In this document: positions 7,750 through 14,963 of the stretch, in pieces
How the letters are laid out: the number at the start of each line of letters is the position of its first letter
Position numbering within the stretch: the first letter of the stretch is position 1
DNA from: Acidobacteriota bacterium
GTDB taxonomy: Bacteria > Acidobacteriota > Terriglobia > Terriglobales > Acidobacteriaceae
Reading direction: 5' to 3'
DNA length: 28,581 bases
NCBI GenBank assembly: GCA_021799405.1
Contig: JAJZAL010000040.1
Location: 1-28,581, forward strand
Program-made: the position numbers and the translations under genes
Notes under the pieces: generated by a model
Database searches by the model: none
Told to the model about the DNA's origin: nothing
Seen by the model: only the letters and a program-made list of their open reading frames with translations

Positions 7750-9417
7750 ATGCAACCACGCCGCCCTCGCCTCGCCTTTCAGCCCATCCTTGCCGCCGCC
7801 ACGGTTGCGGTCTTGGCCCTTCTGGTCGCATTGCCCGCTCAGGCGCGCACGGGCCGTCCGGCTTCTGCGCGCGGCAATTACGTCGCCCAGGGTTACCCTC
7901 ACCTCGGTTACGCCATCCATCGCCTGCTTCGCGCCCCCGACGCCGTCCGTGCCCACTGGGGCATTTCCGTCGCCACGCTCTCTGGCCGCCAGGTTTTCGC
8001 GCTCAACGACCACCAGTACTTCCACCCCGCCTCCAACGCCAAGCTCTTCACCACCGCAGCGACGCTCGATCTCTTCAAGCCGGATGCCCGCTGGCGCACC
8101 ACCGTCACCACCACCGGCGCCATCTCGCCCGACGGAACCCTCCACGGCAACGTCGTCATTCACGGCTCCGGCGATCCCACCCTCTCCAGCCGCATTTATC
8201 CCTACGACGGCCAGACCGAGCGCCAACCCGATGCGCTCACCGCTTTTGAGAACATGGCCGACCAGCTCGTCAAAGACGGCATCCATCGCATCGACGGAAA
8301 CATCATCGGCGACGACACCTGGTTCGTTGACCAGCCCTATGGCGAGGGATGGGCGCTCGACGACACCATCTGGGACTACGGCGCACCCGCCTCCGCGCTC
8401 ACCATCAATGACAACGTCGTCTACCTCAACGTCGTCCCTGCCGGCGCTCCCGGCCTGCCCAACGAGCCCGGCGCCCAGCCTCAGCGATTCATCACCCCCA
8501 CGGGCACCGAAGACGTCGAGTGGAATCCGCCCACCCCCTATTACCACCTCGACAACGAAACCTCACTGCTCCGCACCGGCGTTGGTCGCGTCGGTCTCGA
8601 TCGCCGGCCCGGCTCCCACACCGTTCGTCTCTATGGCACCATCGATCAGAATGGCTTCCACGCGGGTCTCGCTATTATCGACCCCGCCAGGTACACGGCC
8701 GAAACCTTCGCCATGCTGCTCCGCCAGCGTGGCATCCAGATCACCGGCATTGCTCAGGCTCATCACCTCTTCTCAACGGATACCCGCCGCTTCCGCAACC
8801 GGGTCAATCAGCCCATCGCCCTCCATCCCATCACCGACACGATCCTCGGACCACCCACTGACGGCCAGCACGTCCTCGCCTCCTACATCTCTCGCGCCAC
8901 GCTCGCCCAGGATCTCAAAGTCACCCTCAAGGTCAGCCAGAACCTCCATGCCGAGCTCTACCTCCGCGACCTCGGCCGCTACGAGGCCGGCGACGGCAGC
9001 ATCGCGCAGGGGGCCCGCGTCGTCCACCAGTTTGCCATCGAGGCCGGCGTCAACCCCACCGGCTTCATCTTCTTCGACGGCTCCGGCATGTCCCATGACG
9101 ATGTCGTCACGCCTCATGCCGTCACCACGCTCCTGGCCTACGCTTCACACCAGAGTTGGGGCCGCATCTACCGCAACGCGCTCCCTGTCGGCGGCGTCGA
9201 CGGTACGCTCTCTGACCGCTTCACCAGCCCCGCCATGCGCCGTCGCGTCGATGCCAAAACCGGTACCCTCGATGAGGACAACGCCCTCAGCGGCTACGTC
9301 AAATCGCGCACTGGCCGCACCTATGTCTTCTCCATCTTTTGCAACGCGCGCAATCCCGACAGCGAGGCCGTGCTCAAGGTCATGGATCAGGTCGTGAAAG
9401 CCATCGCATCGGAATGA
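7750..9417 (+). CDS. dacB: D-alanyl-D-alanine carboxypeptidase/endopeptidase (PBP4, S13 family)
   Basis: A 555-residue periplasmic penicillin-binding protein. Residues 1-32 form a signal peptide ending AQA-R. The three catalytic motifs are present: SNAK (Ser95 nucleophile, Lys98), SQN (396-398) and KTG (503-505). The long insert between SxxK and SxN, including NVVIHGSGDPTLSS and the DIWDYGAPASAL-like region, is typical of class C PBPs of the DacB type. It trims or hydrolyses peptide crosslinks of peptidoglycan during growth. ATG 7750 is preferred; the open frame extends upstream only through sequence antisense to folP. A cytochrome gene follows after 29 bp. Confidence 0.93.
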   Translation: MQPRRPRLAFQPILAAATVAVLALLVALPAQARTGRPASARGNYVAQGYPHLGYAIHRLLRAPDAVRAHWGISVATLSGRQVFALNDHQYFHPASNAKLFTTAATLDLFKPDARWRTTVTTTGAISPDGTLHGNVVIHGSGDPTLSSRIYPYDGQTERQPDALTAFENMADQLVKDGIHRIDGNIIGDDTWFVDQPYGEGWALDDTIWDYGAPASALTINDNVVYLNVVPAGAPGLPNEPGAQPQRFITPTGTEDVEWNPPTPYYHLDNETSLLRTGVGRVGLDRRPGSHTVRLYGTIDQNGFHAGLAIIDPARYTAETFAMLLRQRGIQITGIAQAHHLFSTDTRRFRNRVNQPIALHPITDTILGPPTDGQHVLASYISRATLAQDLKVTLKVSQNLHAELYLRDLGRYEAGDGSIAQGARVVHQFAIEAGVNPTGFIFFDGSGMSHDDVVTPHAVTTLLAYASHQSWGRIYRNALPVGGVDGTLSDRFTSPAMRRRVDAKTGTLDEDNALSGYVKSRTGRTYVFSIFCNARNPDSEAVLKVMDQVVKAIASE

Positions 9418-9446
9418 CCTGGAGTTAAGATGATTTCTTTGCCGCT

Positions 9447-9830
9447 ATGAAACCGCTGATGAGCCACTCTCCCTCTCCCCGTCGATTGCTCCTGGCTTCC
9501 ATCGCCGCTGCCACGCTTGCCCTCGCCGGCTGCCATTCCTCCATGCCGCCGCCCACGCCGCTCAGCCAGCTCAATCCCCAGCAGCTGCGAGGCCGTCAGG
9601 TCTTCGTCCAGTACTGCGCTAGTTGTCATCACGCAAACAGCCAGAAGGATCTCCACGGTCCCGGCCTCGAGGGCCTCTTCCGCCGCAAGTATCTGCCCAG
9701 CGGCCTTCCAGCCACTGACCAGCACGTCATCACCGAAATCCAGTACGGTCGCGACATGATGCCGCCCTTCGGTAACGTCCTCAACAACCAGCAGATCCAG
9801 GACCTCCTGGCTTACCTGCACACCCTCTGA
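9447..9830 (+). CDS. Lipoprotein c-type cytochrome
   Basis: A 127-residue protein with a lipoprotein signal (LAGC, Cys29) followed by one class I cytochrome c domain. Haem attachment is by CASCH (Cys57, Cys60, His61), and the distal ligand is expected from Met104/Met105 in DMMPPFGNVLNNQQIQDLLAYL, which matches the Met-Pro-Phe and C-terminal helix pattern of mono-haem cytochromes. It is likely an electron carrier tethered to the outer face of a membrane. It follows dacB closely but has no evident functional link to it. No Shine-Dalgarno sequence is seen; TAAGAT sits about 15 bp before the ATG. Confidence 0.9.
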   Translation: MKPLMSHSPSPRRLLLASIAAATLALAGCHSSMPPPTPLSQLNPQQLRGRQVFVQYCASCHHANSQKDLHGPGLEGLFRRKYLPSGLPATDQHVITEIQYGRDMMPPFGNVLNNQQIQDLLAYLHTL

Positions 9831-9936
9831 GCGGAAATGTATCGGCGGGCAAGGGAATCGGCTGCGCAACAATCCGCAGCTTTACCACTCAGCTGCCCTT
9901 CTTCGGTTTTCTTTCGCCTTGCAGCGGCGGATGCGG

Positions 9937-9942
9937 TATCTT
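9937..9942 (+). promoter_or_regulatory. Putative -10 box 8 bp before the nucleoside kinase start
   Basis: TATCTT at 9937-9942 lies 8 bp before ATG 9951. There is no Shine-Dalgarno sequence. This is the same leaderless geometry as at 2835, 3204 and 4466. The -35 region is poor. Confidence 0.4.
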
Positions 9943-9950
9943 GAAACGGC

Positions 9951-10595
9951 ATGGCAAATCTCTTTGAATCGCCTCGCTTCATCGCCGTCGAAGGCCCGCT
10001 CAGGGTCGGCAAGTCGAGCCTTGCCGCGATTCTCGCCGAGCGCATGCATGCCCGCCGCATCACCGAGCCGGAAAACAATCCTTTTCTCGACCGCTTCTAC
10101 CAGGCGCAATCGGGCATGGCCTTCGCCACGCAGATGTGGTTCCTCAAAGAGCGCCACGCCCAGATGAGCGAAATCACCGACTTCTCCACCCCCATCGTCT
10201 CCGACTATCTCTTTGAGAAAGACAAGCTCTTCGCCTACCTCAACCTCGGCGACGCCGAGCTCGAACTCTACCGCCACTACTACCAGATGCTCCGCGAAAC
10301 CGTGCCCACGCCCGACCTCGTCATCTATCTGCAGGCCACGCCCGAGGTCCTCAAGCAGCGCATGCGCCGCAAAGGCATCCCCGGCGAGCGCTCCATCAGC
10401 GACGCCTACATTGAGCAGGTCGTCCAGGCTTACGAGCACTTCTTCTTCCACTACTCCGCCAGCGATCTGCTCGTCGTCAACACCAGCGAAATCGACTTCG
10501 TCAACAACAACCGCGACCTTCAGATGCTCCTCAAGCGCCTTGGCGAGCCCGTGCAGGGCATGCAGTTCTTCCTGCCGCTCGGCGCCGAGTCCTGA
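9951..10595 (+). CDS. Deoxynucleoside kinase family protein
   Basis: A 214-residue P-loop kinase. The Walker A motif GPLRVGKSS occupies residues 15-23 (Lys21, Ser22). TEPENNPFLDRFY (38-50) carries the conserved Glu, SDYLFEKDKLFA (84-95) is the Asp-Tyr region equivalent to the DRS motif, and RMRRKGIPGER (137-147) is the Arg-rich lid. It phosphorylates deoxynucleosides (dAdo, dGuo or dCyd class) for salvage; specificity cannot be read. Related acidobacterial and Bacteroidota proteins are of similar length. The gene converges with the MCE-domain gene, 71 bp apart, and no clear terminator was seen between them. Confidence 0.9.
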   Translation: MANLFESPRFIAVEGPLRVGKSSLAAILAERMHARRITEPENNPFLDRFYQAQSGMAFATQMWFLKERHAQMSEITDFSTPIVSDYLFEKDKLFAYLNLGDAELELYRHYYQMLRETVPTPDLVIYLQATPEVLKQRMRRKGIPGERSISDAYIEQVVQAYEHFFFHYSASDLLVVNTSEIDFVNNNRDLQMLLKRLGEPVQGMQFFLPLGAES

Positions 10596-10666
10596 GCCAG
10601 CGCCGCCGCAGCACGGAGCACTCCATCGGAAAAAACCTCTATCCCACCCGTCTCAGCTTGCGTTAC

Positions 10667-11734
10667 CTAGAAAATTCGCAGGTGGAGCGAGACGTACCTC
10701 AAGGGATGCTCTCGAAGACCCGTGACCAGCTCCTGGCTGCTTTTAACAAGGGCACTAAAGTGGTGATGGAGGGACGGGTTCTTGGAGAACTGGCCGATCG
10801 TTCCCTTGCCGGCGCCGGTCTCCGCTGCGATTGATTTCAGTTGGCGACCCGTGTCGCTTGCTTTCTTCTTAAACTCCGGGTCGTTCAGCAGCATGCCAAC
10901 CGTCCCCCGGCCGGAATGGACTTCTGTCGAGATCTGGCGGAGCTGCCCGGAAGCCTCCGTCAGATTCTTGCTCAACGCCGGATCTTTGACGTACTTGCCA
11001 ACGGCCCCCTTGCCGCTGTCGATCTCGCTCATGGCGCCGGATATGCTTGTTCCCATGTCCTTGAGGTGGCTGGAGAATGATTTGTCGGTCCGGAGCTTGC
11101 CAATCGTTCCCTTGCCGTCGCTGACGTGCGTGCGGATGGAGCTGAGCTCATCCACCGCCCTCGTAGCTCGCTTGTGCAGGGTGGGATCGTTGATGAGTCT
11201 GCCGATGGAACCCTTGTCGCTGCTGATGCTGCTCACTAATACATTGATCTGGCCGAGGGTGGAACTGAACTTCTGGTCCGCGGTCTGAAATGCCTGAAGG
11301 GCGTTTTCAAGATTGGGAGCCCCACCCGTCAGCAGAACTCCATGGTTCGCAATGGGTTGGCCTTGGGCGTGAATGTTGTCGATATCGACCTCGGTGCTGC
11401 CTAAAACTCCTATCGCTTTCAGGTTGGCTACGGAATCGGTCAGCAGGTTTCTGCGGTCCTTGTCGCTGATCCCCATCGTCACTTCCACCGGCGTGAGCGC
11501 CGGATGCGTCACGATGCGGATGGCGCGAACATTGCCGATCGTCACGCCGTCCAGCTTGACCGGAGCGCCTACTTTCACTCCGGCGGAGTTCTTGAAATAG
11601 GCGCGAACCTCGAACCTGCTGGGCTCTCTTTGTCCTGAGATAAGGTAGACCACAGCCAGAACAGCCGACAACGCGACGAGGATCAGGAGGCCGACTTTTA
11701 GGTGTGACGCTTTTACTCCCCGGCTACTAGGCAT
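10667..11734 (-). CDS. MCE/MlaD-domain protein with five 34-residue repeats
   Basis: A 355-residue protein with an N-terminal membrane anchor (residues 13-33) and one MCE domain at about 38-118, including VGAPVKLDGVTIGNVRAI. MCE proteins bind lipids between membranes. The rest is helical and contains five copies of a motif (pattern [DG]-[KR]-G-x-[IV]-G-x(3)-x-[DN]-x-x-[LF]) starting at residues 173, 207, 241, 275 and 309, exactly 34 residues apart. In Mla systems the MCE subunit is next to a permease and an ATPase (MlaE/MlaF); neither is in this window, so this is an orphan. infC lies upstream on the same strand with a terminator between, so this gene probably has its own promoter, which I could not identify. 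Confidence 0.88.
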   Translation of the reverse strand: MPSSRGVKASHLKVGLLILVALSAVLAVVYLISGQREPSRFEVRAYFKNSAGVKVGAPVKLDGVTIGNVRAIRIVTHPALTPVEVTMGISDKDRRNLLTDSVANLKAIGVLGSTEVDIDNIHAQGQPIANHGVLLTGGAPNLENALQAFQTADQKFSSTLGQINVLVSSISSDKGSIGRLINDPTLHKRATRAVDELSSIRTHVSDGKGTIGKLRTDKSFSSHLKDMGTSISGAMSEIDSGKGAVGKYVKDPALSKNLTEASGQLRQISTEVHSGRGTVGMLLNDPEFKKKASDTGRQLKSIAAETGAGKGTIGQFSKNPSLHHHFSALVKSSQELVTGLREHPLRYVSLHLRIF

Positions 11735-11881
11735 AACTCTTTTACCGGCGCATCGGATTTGTGCAGAGAATAACAGACCATTCCGCTACTCGCTCCGATG
11801 AACCACCTGCAACTGATTGGATGTTCGGCCCAGACAATCAGGTCCCGACAGGCAAATCCACCCAATCCACGAAAACAGCAA

Positions 11882-11903
11882 AGCCCGGGATCTCTCCCGG
11901 GCT
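11882..11903 (-). terminator. Rho-independent terminator of infC
   Basis: A perfect 9-bp stem AGCCCGGGA/TCCCGGGCT around a 4-nt loop (11891-11894), starting 23 bp beyond the infC stop. On the minus strand it is followed by TTGCTGTTTTC, an interrupted T tract. Confidence 0.75.
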
Positions 11904-11926
11904 CTCTTTCCCTTGATTTTGCTCCG

Positions 11927-12535
11927 TTATTGCACCGACTGCGCCACCGCCTGCTTCGCTCCATCGCCCGGCGATGCAGGCTTGGGAGCCGCGGGTTTCT
12001 TCGGTTCTATTTTCTTCGTTGGCGCCAGGATCGCGTGCAGCGTCGTGCCTTCCATGCGTGGCATGAACTCCACCGTCGCCACGTCGGCCAGATCCTGTAT
12101 CAGTCGGTTGATGATGTTGTACCCAAGGTCGCGGTGCGACATCTGCCGCCCCTTGAACCGCAGCGACGCCTTCACCTTGTCCCCTTCGTTCAGGAAACGG
12201 ATCGCGTGATTCTTCTTCGTCTGGTAGTCATGCTCGTCCACCGTGACGGAGAACTTCACTTCCTTGATCGTGATCGTCTTCTGCTTCTTGCGCGTGGCGC
12301 GCTCGCTCTTGTCCTTCTCGTACAGGTACTTTCCGTAATCCTGAATACGGCAGACAGGCGGGTTCGCATTAGGAGAGATCTCGACCAGATCAAGGCCGCG
12401 CTCGCGGGCTATCTTGAGCGCTTCAAACGGGGGCATAATCCCAATCTGCTCGCCGTTATCGTCAATCACGCGCACCTCACGGGCGCGGATTCTTTCATTG
12501 GTGCGAATAAAAGTCTTGGCCGAACGTTTATCGAT
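11927..12535 (-). CDS. infC: Translation initiation factor IF-3, ATC start codon
   Basis: The protein has the two-domain IF-3 layout. Its N-domain includes EQIGIMPPFEALKIARE, DLVEISPNANPPVCRI and DYGKYLYEKDK, and its C-domain includes KFSVTVDEHDYQTKKNHA and LRFKGRQMSHRDLGY. The N-terminus with family homology runs upstream of the first ATG/GTG; the frame reaches an ATC at 12535, six bases after a GGAGG. This gives 202 residues starting (I/M)DKRSAKTFIRTNERIRAREV, which matches IF-3. Non-AUG starts (AUU, AUC, AUA) are known for infC because IF-3 itself discriminates against them, giving autoregulation. A Pro/Ala-rich tail follows the C-domain. It is not adjacent to rpmI-rplT. Confidence 0.97.
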   Translation of the reverse strand: MDKRSAKTFIRTNERIRAREVRVIDDNGEQIGIMPPFEALKIARERGLDLVEISPNANPPVCRIQDYGKYLYEKDKSERATRKKQKTITIKEVKFSVTVDEHDYQTKKNHAIRFLNEGDKVKASLRFKGRQMSHRDLGYNIINRLIQDLADVATVEFMPRMEGTTLHAILAPTKKIEPKKPAAPKPASPGDGAKQAVAQSVQ

Positions 12536-12851
12536 GGTTGTCCTCCGAATAACAAGCCTCCCCTTTTAGTATATCAGCCTTGTGGTTGCTCCTCATTCGT
12601 AAGAACCCACATCTGCTCAGCCGGTTGCCGCACGTCACAAAGTGGTAAAGTCGTGAATAAGAGACCCGTTTGCGTGCCGTCGCTGGCCGTACGTTGTGCA
12701 GCCGGTTGCGTCTCTCCGTGTTAGACTGCCCCGTTGTCCTTGTGCATCGTAACCCGGAAACCGCGCCGGTCGGAATCTCTGCAGCGCTTCCCTGCGGCTG
12801 GCTGCCGCGGAGTATGAAGTCCTGCAACCTCTGCCGATTGGAGTCTTACGA
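12536..12851. other. Gene-free divergent interval between infC and the receiver gene
   Basis: 316 bp with no credible gene. It contains the infC promoter (12568-12596) and the infC ribosome-binding site (12541-12546). On the plus strand it ends in GGAG eight bases before ATG 12852. No convincing plus-strand promoter was recognised. Confidence 0.6.
12568..12596 (-). promoter_or_regulatory. infC: Putative promoter of infC
   Basis: On the minus strand, TATACT (12568-12573) is a strong -10 box, and ATGAGG (12591-12596) is a weak -35 at a 17-bp spacing. The transcript would start near 12561, leaving about 25 nt before the ATC start codon, including the GGAGG. Confidence 0.5.
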
Positions 12852-13337
12852 ATGAAGCGGCGAATCCTTCTCGTGGATGATGAACTGGCGATCCTGTTAA
12901 CGCTCAAGGCCGTGCTCGAAATGAGCGGCTTTGAAGTGGATACCGCGGCGACCGCGCGCGAAGCCCGCTCCCGCATCAAGAATCACGAGTACCACATGGT
13001 CATCACCGACATGCGCATGGAAAGCGAAAAGGCCGGCCTCGACGTCGTCAGGGCCGCCAAGGCCGCCCCTTACAAACCTGCCGTCGCCATGCTCACTGCC
13101 TTTCCCTTCGCTGATGGGGAATTGCGGCAGGCCGGCATGGACCAGATGCTCGTGAAGCCAATGAATACCAACGATCTCATCCTGCAGCTCGAGGCCCTTC
13201 TGGTCAGTCACGAAGACAAAAAGCGCAAAGCCGTCGAGCTTGCCGCCGACGCCGGATCCGATGCAAAGACGCCTGCCCGCAAGCCTGCCTCAAAATCGTC
13301 TGCAAAAAAGATCGTTGCCGCCAGCCGCGAAAGCTAG
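12852..13337 (+). CDS. Orphan response regulator receiver protein
   Basis: A 161-residue protein with one CheY-like receiver domain at residues 1-118. All phosphorylation residues are present: acidic pair Asp9-Asp10, phosphoacceptor Asp53 in VITDMRM, Thr82 and Lys102. The loop after Asp53 (MESEKAGLDV) is slightly longer than in CheY. Residues 120-161 form a Lys/Ala/Ser-rich, probably disordered tail with no DNA-binding domain. It is therefore a single-domain receiver that either passes a phosphate or binds a partner; no histidine kinase gene is in the window. A GGAG precedes the ATG by eight bases. Confidence 0.88.
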   Translation: MKRRILLVDDELAILLTLKAVLEMSGFEVDTAATAREARSRIKNHEYHMVITDMRMESEKAGLDVVRAAKAAPYKPAVAMLTAFPFADGELRQAGMDQMLVKPMNTNDLILQLEALLVSHEDKKRKAVELAADAGSDAKTPARKPASKSSAKKIVAASRES

Positions 13338-13448
13338 AGCGAATCGACTGCAGGTATGCCCGGGAGCCACTGTCCCAAGCATGGCTTTTCCACTAAGAAA
13401 AGGCGCACCTGCAAAACCTTGACAGGATAAAGCAACTGTAAATTCGCG

Positions 13449-13760
13449 CTAGCTGGCTACGGCCGGCGGTGTCTGCGTCGGTGCCGCTGCCCGCTTGGCT
13501 TGGAAGCACTGCCGGCACAGCACCGGTCGGCCCTGCGTCGGACGAAATGGCACCGTCGTCTCGTTTCCACACTCCGAGCACACCGTCCGCGTTTCGGCCC
13601 GCACCGAACTGCCAGACCGCGACCGCTTCGACTTACACGCCTTGCAGCGCTTCGGATCGTTCTTGAACTGCTTGTCGTGAAAGAAAAGCTGCTCCCCGGC
13701 CGTGAACACAAATTCGCTGCCGCAATCGACGCACTTGAGAATTCTATCGACGAACTCCAT
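13449..13760 (-). CDS. Double zinc-ribbon protein
   Basis: A 103-residue protein with four CxxC knuckles: Cys10/13, Cys39/42, Cys61/64 and Cys82/85. Residues 5-45 (ILKCVDCGSEFVFTAGEQLFF, then NDPKRCKACK) match the probable zinc-ribbon domain PF13451. The second ribbon reads VCSECGNETTVPF and GRPVLCRQCF. Members of this family are common in Acidobacteria and Chloroflexota and are often annotated only as zinc-ribbon proteins; a nucleic-acid-binding role is inferred from the basic stretch KSKRSRSG between ribbons. ATG 13760 is preferred to an upstream GTG because homology starts there. The tail is Ala/Pro-rich. Confidence 0.85.
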   Translation of the reverse strand: MEFVDRILKCVDCGSEFVFTAGEQLFFHDKQFKNDPKRCKACKSKRSRSGSSVRAETRTVCSECGNETTVPFRPTQGRPVLCRQCFQAKRAAAPTQTPPAVAS

Positions 13761-13921
13761 GGATAACCCTAGCCTTCGCCCCGGCGCGGATACACCGCCG
13801 CGACCCGGATTCACACAGATCCATCACTGACTTCGCGAAATATGGGCCCTGCCGCAGGAATACGGCACCTTCGAAGATGCCGGCAGAGGATGCCGGCCAA
13901 AACAAGAACAATTGTCCAATA

Positions 13922-13966
13922 CGGGCTGACCAAAAATTTTAGGTAGGACGGCTGGTCAGCCCGTCC
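13922..13966 (-). terminator. Overlapping hairpins downstream of rpsU
   Basis: On the minus strand, GGACGG (complement of 13961-13966) pairs with CCGTCC (complement of 13946-13951), and is followed by TACCTAAAATTTTT, a fair terminator shape. The alternative is a perfect 11-bp pairing between CGGGCTGACCA (13922-13932) and TGGTCAGCCCG (13953-13963). The two structures share bases and exclude each other. Confidence 0.5.
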
Positions 13967-13987
13967 CGGACAGAGTGGATACGGCTC

Positions 13988-14185
13988 TTAGTCCTGCTCT
14001 TTACGAGCCTTCTTGCGATTCCGCTTCCGCGCCAGCGCTTCCTTCACACGGCGCTTCTCGCCAGGCTTCAGATAAAAAGAGTGACGCTTCACTTCCTTGA
14101 TGATGTCCTCTTGCTGAACCTTGCGCTTGAAACGGCGTAACGCGTTTTCGAGCGGCTCGCCCTCTTGTAAGCGAACTTCCGCCAA
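13988..14185 (-). CDS. rpsU: Small ribosomal subunit protein bS21, TTG start
   Basis: A 65-residue bS21 homologue: MAEVRLQEGEPLENALRRFKRKVQQEDIIKEV-like pattern (N-terminal beta strand, then the conserved ALRRFKR helix), followed by KRHSFYLKPGEKRRVKEA and a basic tail. bS21 joins the 30S near the anti-Shine-Dalgarno end of 16S rRNA. The first codon is TTG (14183-14185), eight bases after a strong GGAGGT; no ATG is available in frame near it. The length matches the family exactly with this start. Confidence 0.95.
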   Translation of the reverse strand: MAEVRLQEGEPLENALRRFKRKVQQEDIIKEVKRHSFYLKPGEKRRVKEALARKRNRKKARKEQD

Positions 14186-14296
14186 TGAAACACACCTCCA
14201 GACTTCCCAATGGGGCTCTAACAGAGTAGCAGGTACGCAAATTCTGCGCTATGCGGCGCCTCTCGAACCAGCCCGCTGCGCCCCCGCCAGTTGTTC

Positions 14297-14812
14297 CTAC
14301 ATCCCCCCGGCCATGGCGTGTCTGGTAATCCGGTTCGCCTCAAAACTCACAATCTGCCACCGCCCCGACGTCTCCAGGTGGTACACCCTCGTATACCGGT
14401 ATTCCCCGTCCAGCCGTCCTTCGGCATCGTGCCCCATCACCCTTGCCCGGCAGGTCAGCACGGCCGTATCCCCGTAGATCCGCACGTGCATGTCGCTCAG
14501 GTCCATCTCCTTCATCACCACAACGTGGTTCTTCCAGTCGGCCAGCGTCTCGTTCTTTGTCTTGATGATTCCGCTCGGATCAATCCCGATGTAGTCAGCG
14601 GCAAGCATCCGCCGCATCATCGCAACATCGTCCGTCAGTACCGCTTGCCGGTATTGTTCCTCCAGCCGTTCAATCGTTTTCCGCGGGTGCGGACCATGCG
14701 GCAACAGGACGGCATTTGCCACCCCCATTGGAAGTATCAGACAAAGCAGCAGGGCCCCTGCATGCACTGGACGGGAAACCCGTCCGCGAAACGGACATGA
14801 AATACGGCGCAT
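14297..14812 (-). CDS. Secreted DUF4440/SnoaL-like (NTF2 fold) protein
   Basis: A 171-residue protein. A signal peptide spans residues 1-34 (hydrophobic core ALLLCLILPMGVANA). The mature part fits the DUF4440 NTF2-like cone: IERLEEQYRQAVLTDDVAMMRRML, then ADYIGIDPSG, MDLSDMHVRIYGDTAVLT and YRYTRVYHLETSGRWQIVSFEANRI. The family comprises small ligand-binding or ketosteroid-isomerase-like proteins with no common reaction; no catalytic residue can be named here. It has its own strong promoter (14824-14852) and no Shine-Dalgarno sequence; the predicted leader is about 4 nt. Confidence 0.85.
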   Translation of the reverse strand: MRRISCPFRGRVSRPVHAGALLLCLILPMGVANAVLLPHGPHPRKTIERLEEQYRQAVLTDDVAMMRRMLAADYIGIDPSGIIKTKNETLADWKNHVVVMKEMDLSDMHVRIYGDTAVLTCRARVMGHDAEGRLDGEYRYTRVYHLETSGRWQIVSFEANRITRHAMAGGM

Positions 14813-14823
14813 GGCGATATCGG

Positions 14824-14852
14824 ATAGTAAGCCCGCCGGCCGCCAGAGTCAA
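14824..14852 (-). promoter_or_regulatory. Sigma-70-type promoter of the DUF4440 gene
   Basis: On the minus strand, TTGACT (complement of 14847-14852), a 17-bp spacer and TACTAT (complement of 14824-14829). The ATG at 14812 follows 11 bp after the -10 box, so the leader is nearly absent. This is one of the best promoter matches in the window. Confidence 0.65.
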
Positions 14853-14963
14853 AAGCTATTCTGTAAACCGTTGTAATCCGTTCCAATCGGCGGCAGAAAC
14901 GGGGTTGACCTGCGCATTTTGTCGGTCAAATGGCAAGACCCTGCCGCTGCGGTCCCGCATCGC

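Noticed and set aside
6903..8249. 448-codon plus-strand frame opposite folP
   Set aside because: Pro/Ala/Arg-rich low-complexity shadow of folP and dacB, with no start signals.
13420..13440. Perfect -35 consensus TTGACA on the plus strand near the end of the receiver gene
   Set aside because: The nearest -10-like TAAATT is only 14 bp away, and the promoter would drive antisense transcription of the zinc-ribbon gene. Too weak to call.
13876..13897. Two copies of GATGCCGGC 13 bp apart
   Set aside because: A short repeat in GC-rich DNA with no linked feature; not enough to call an operator.
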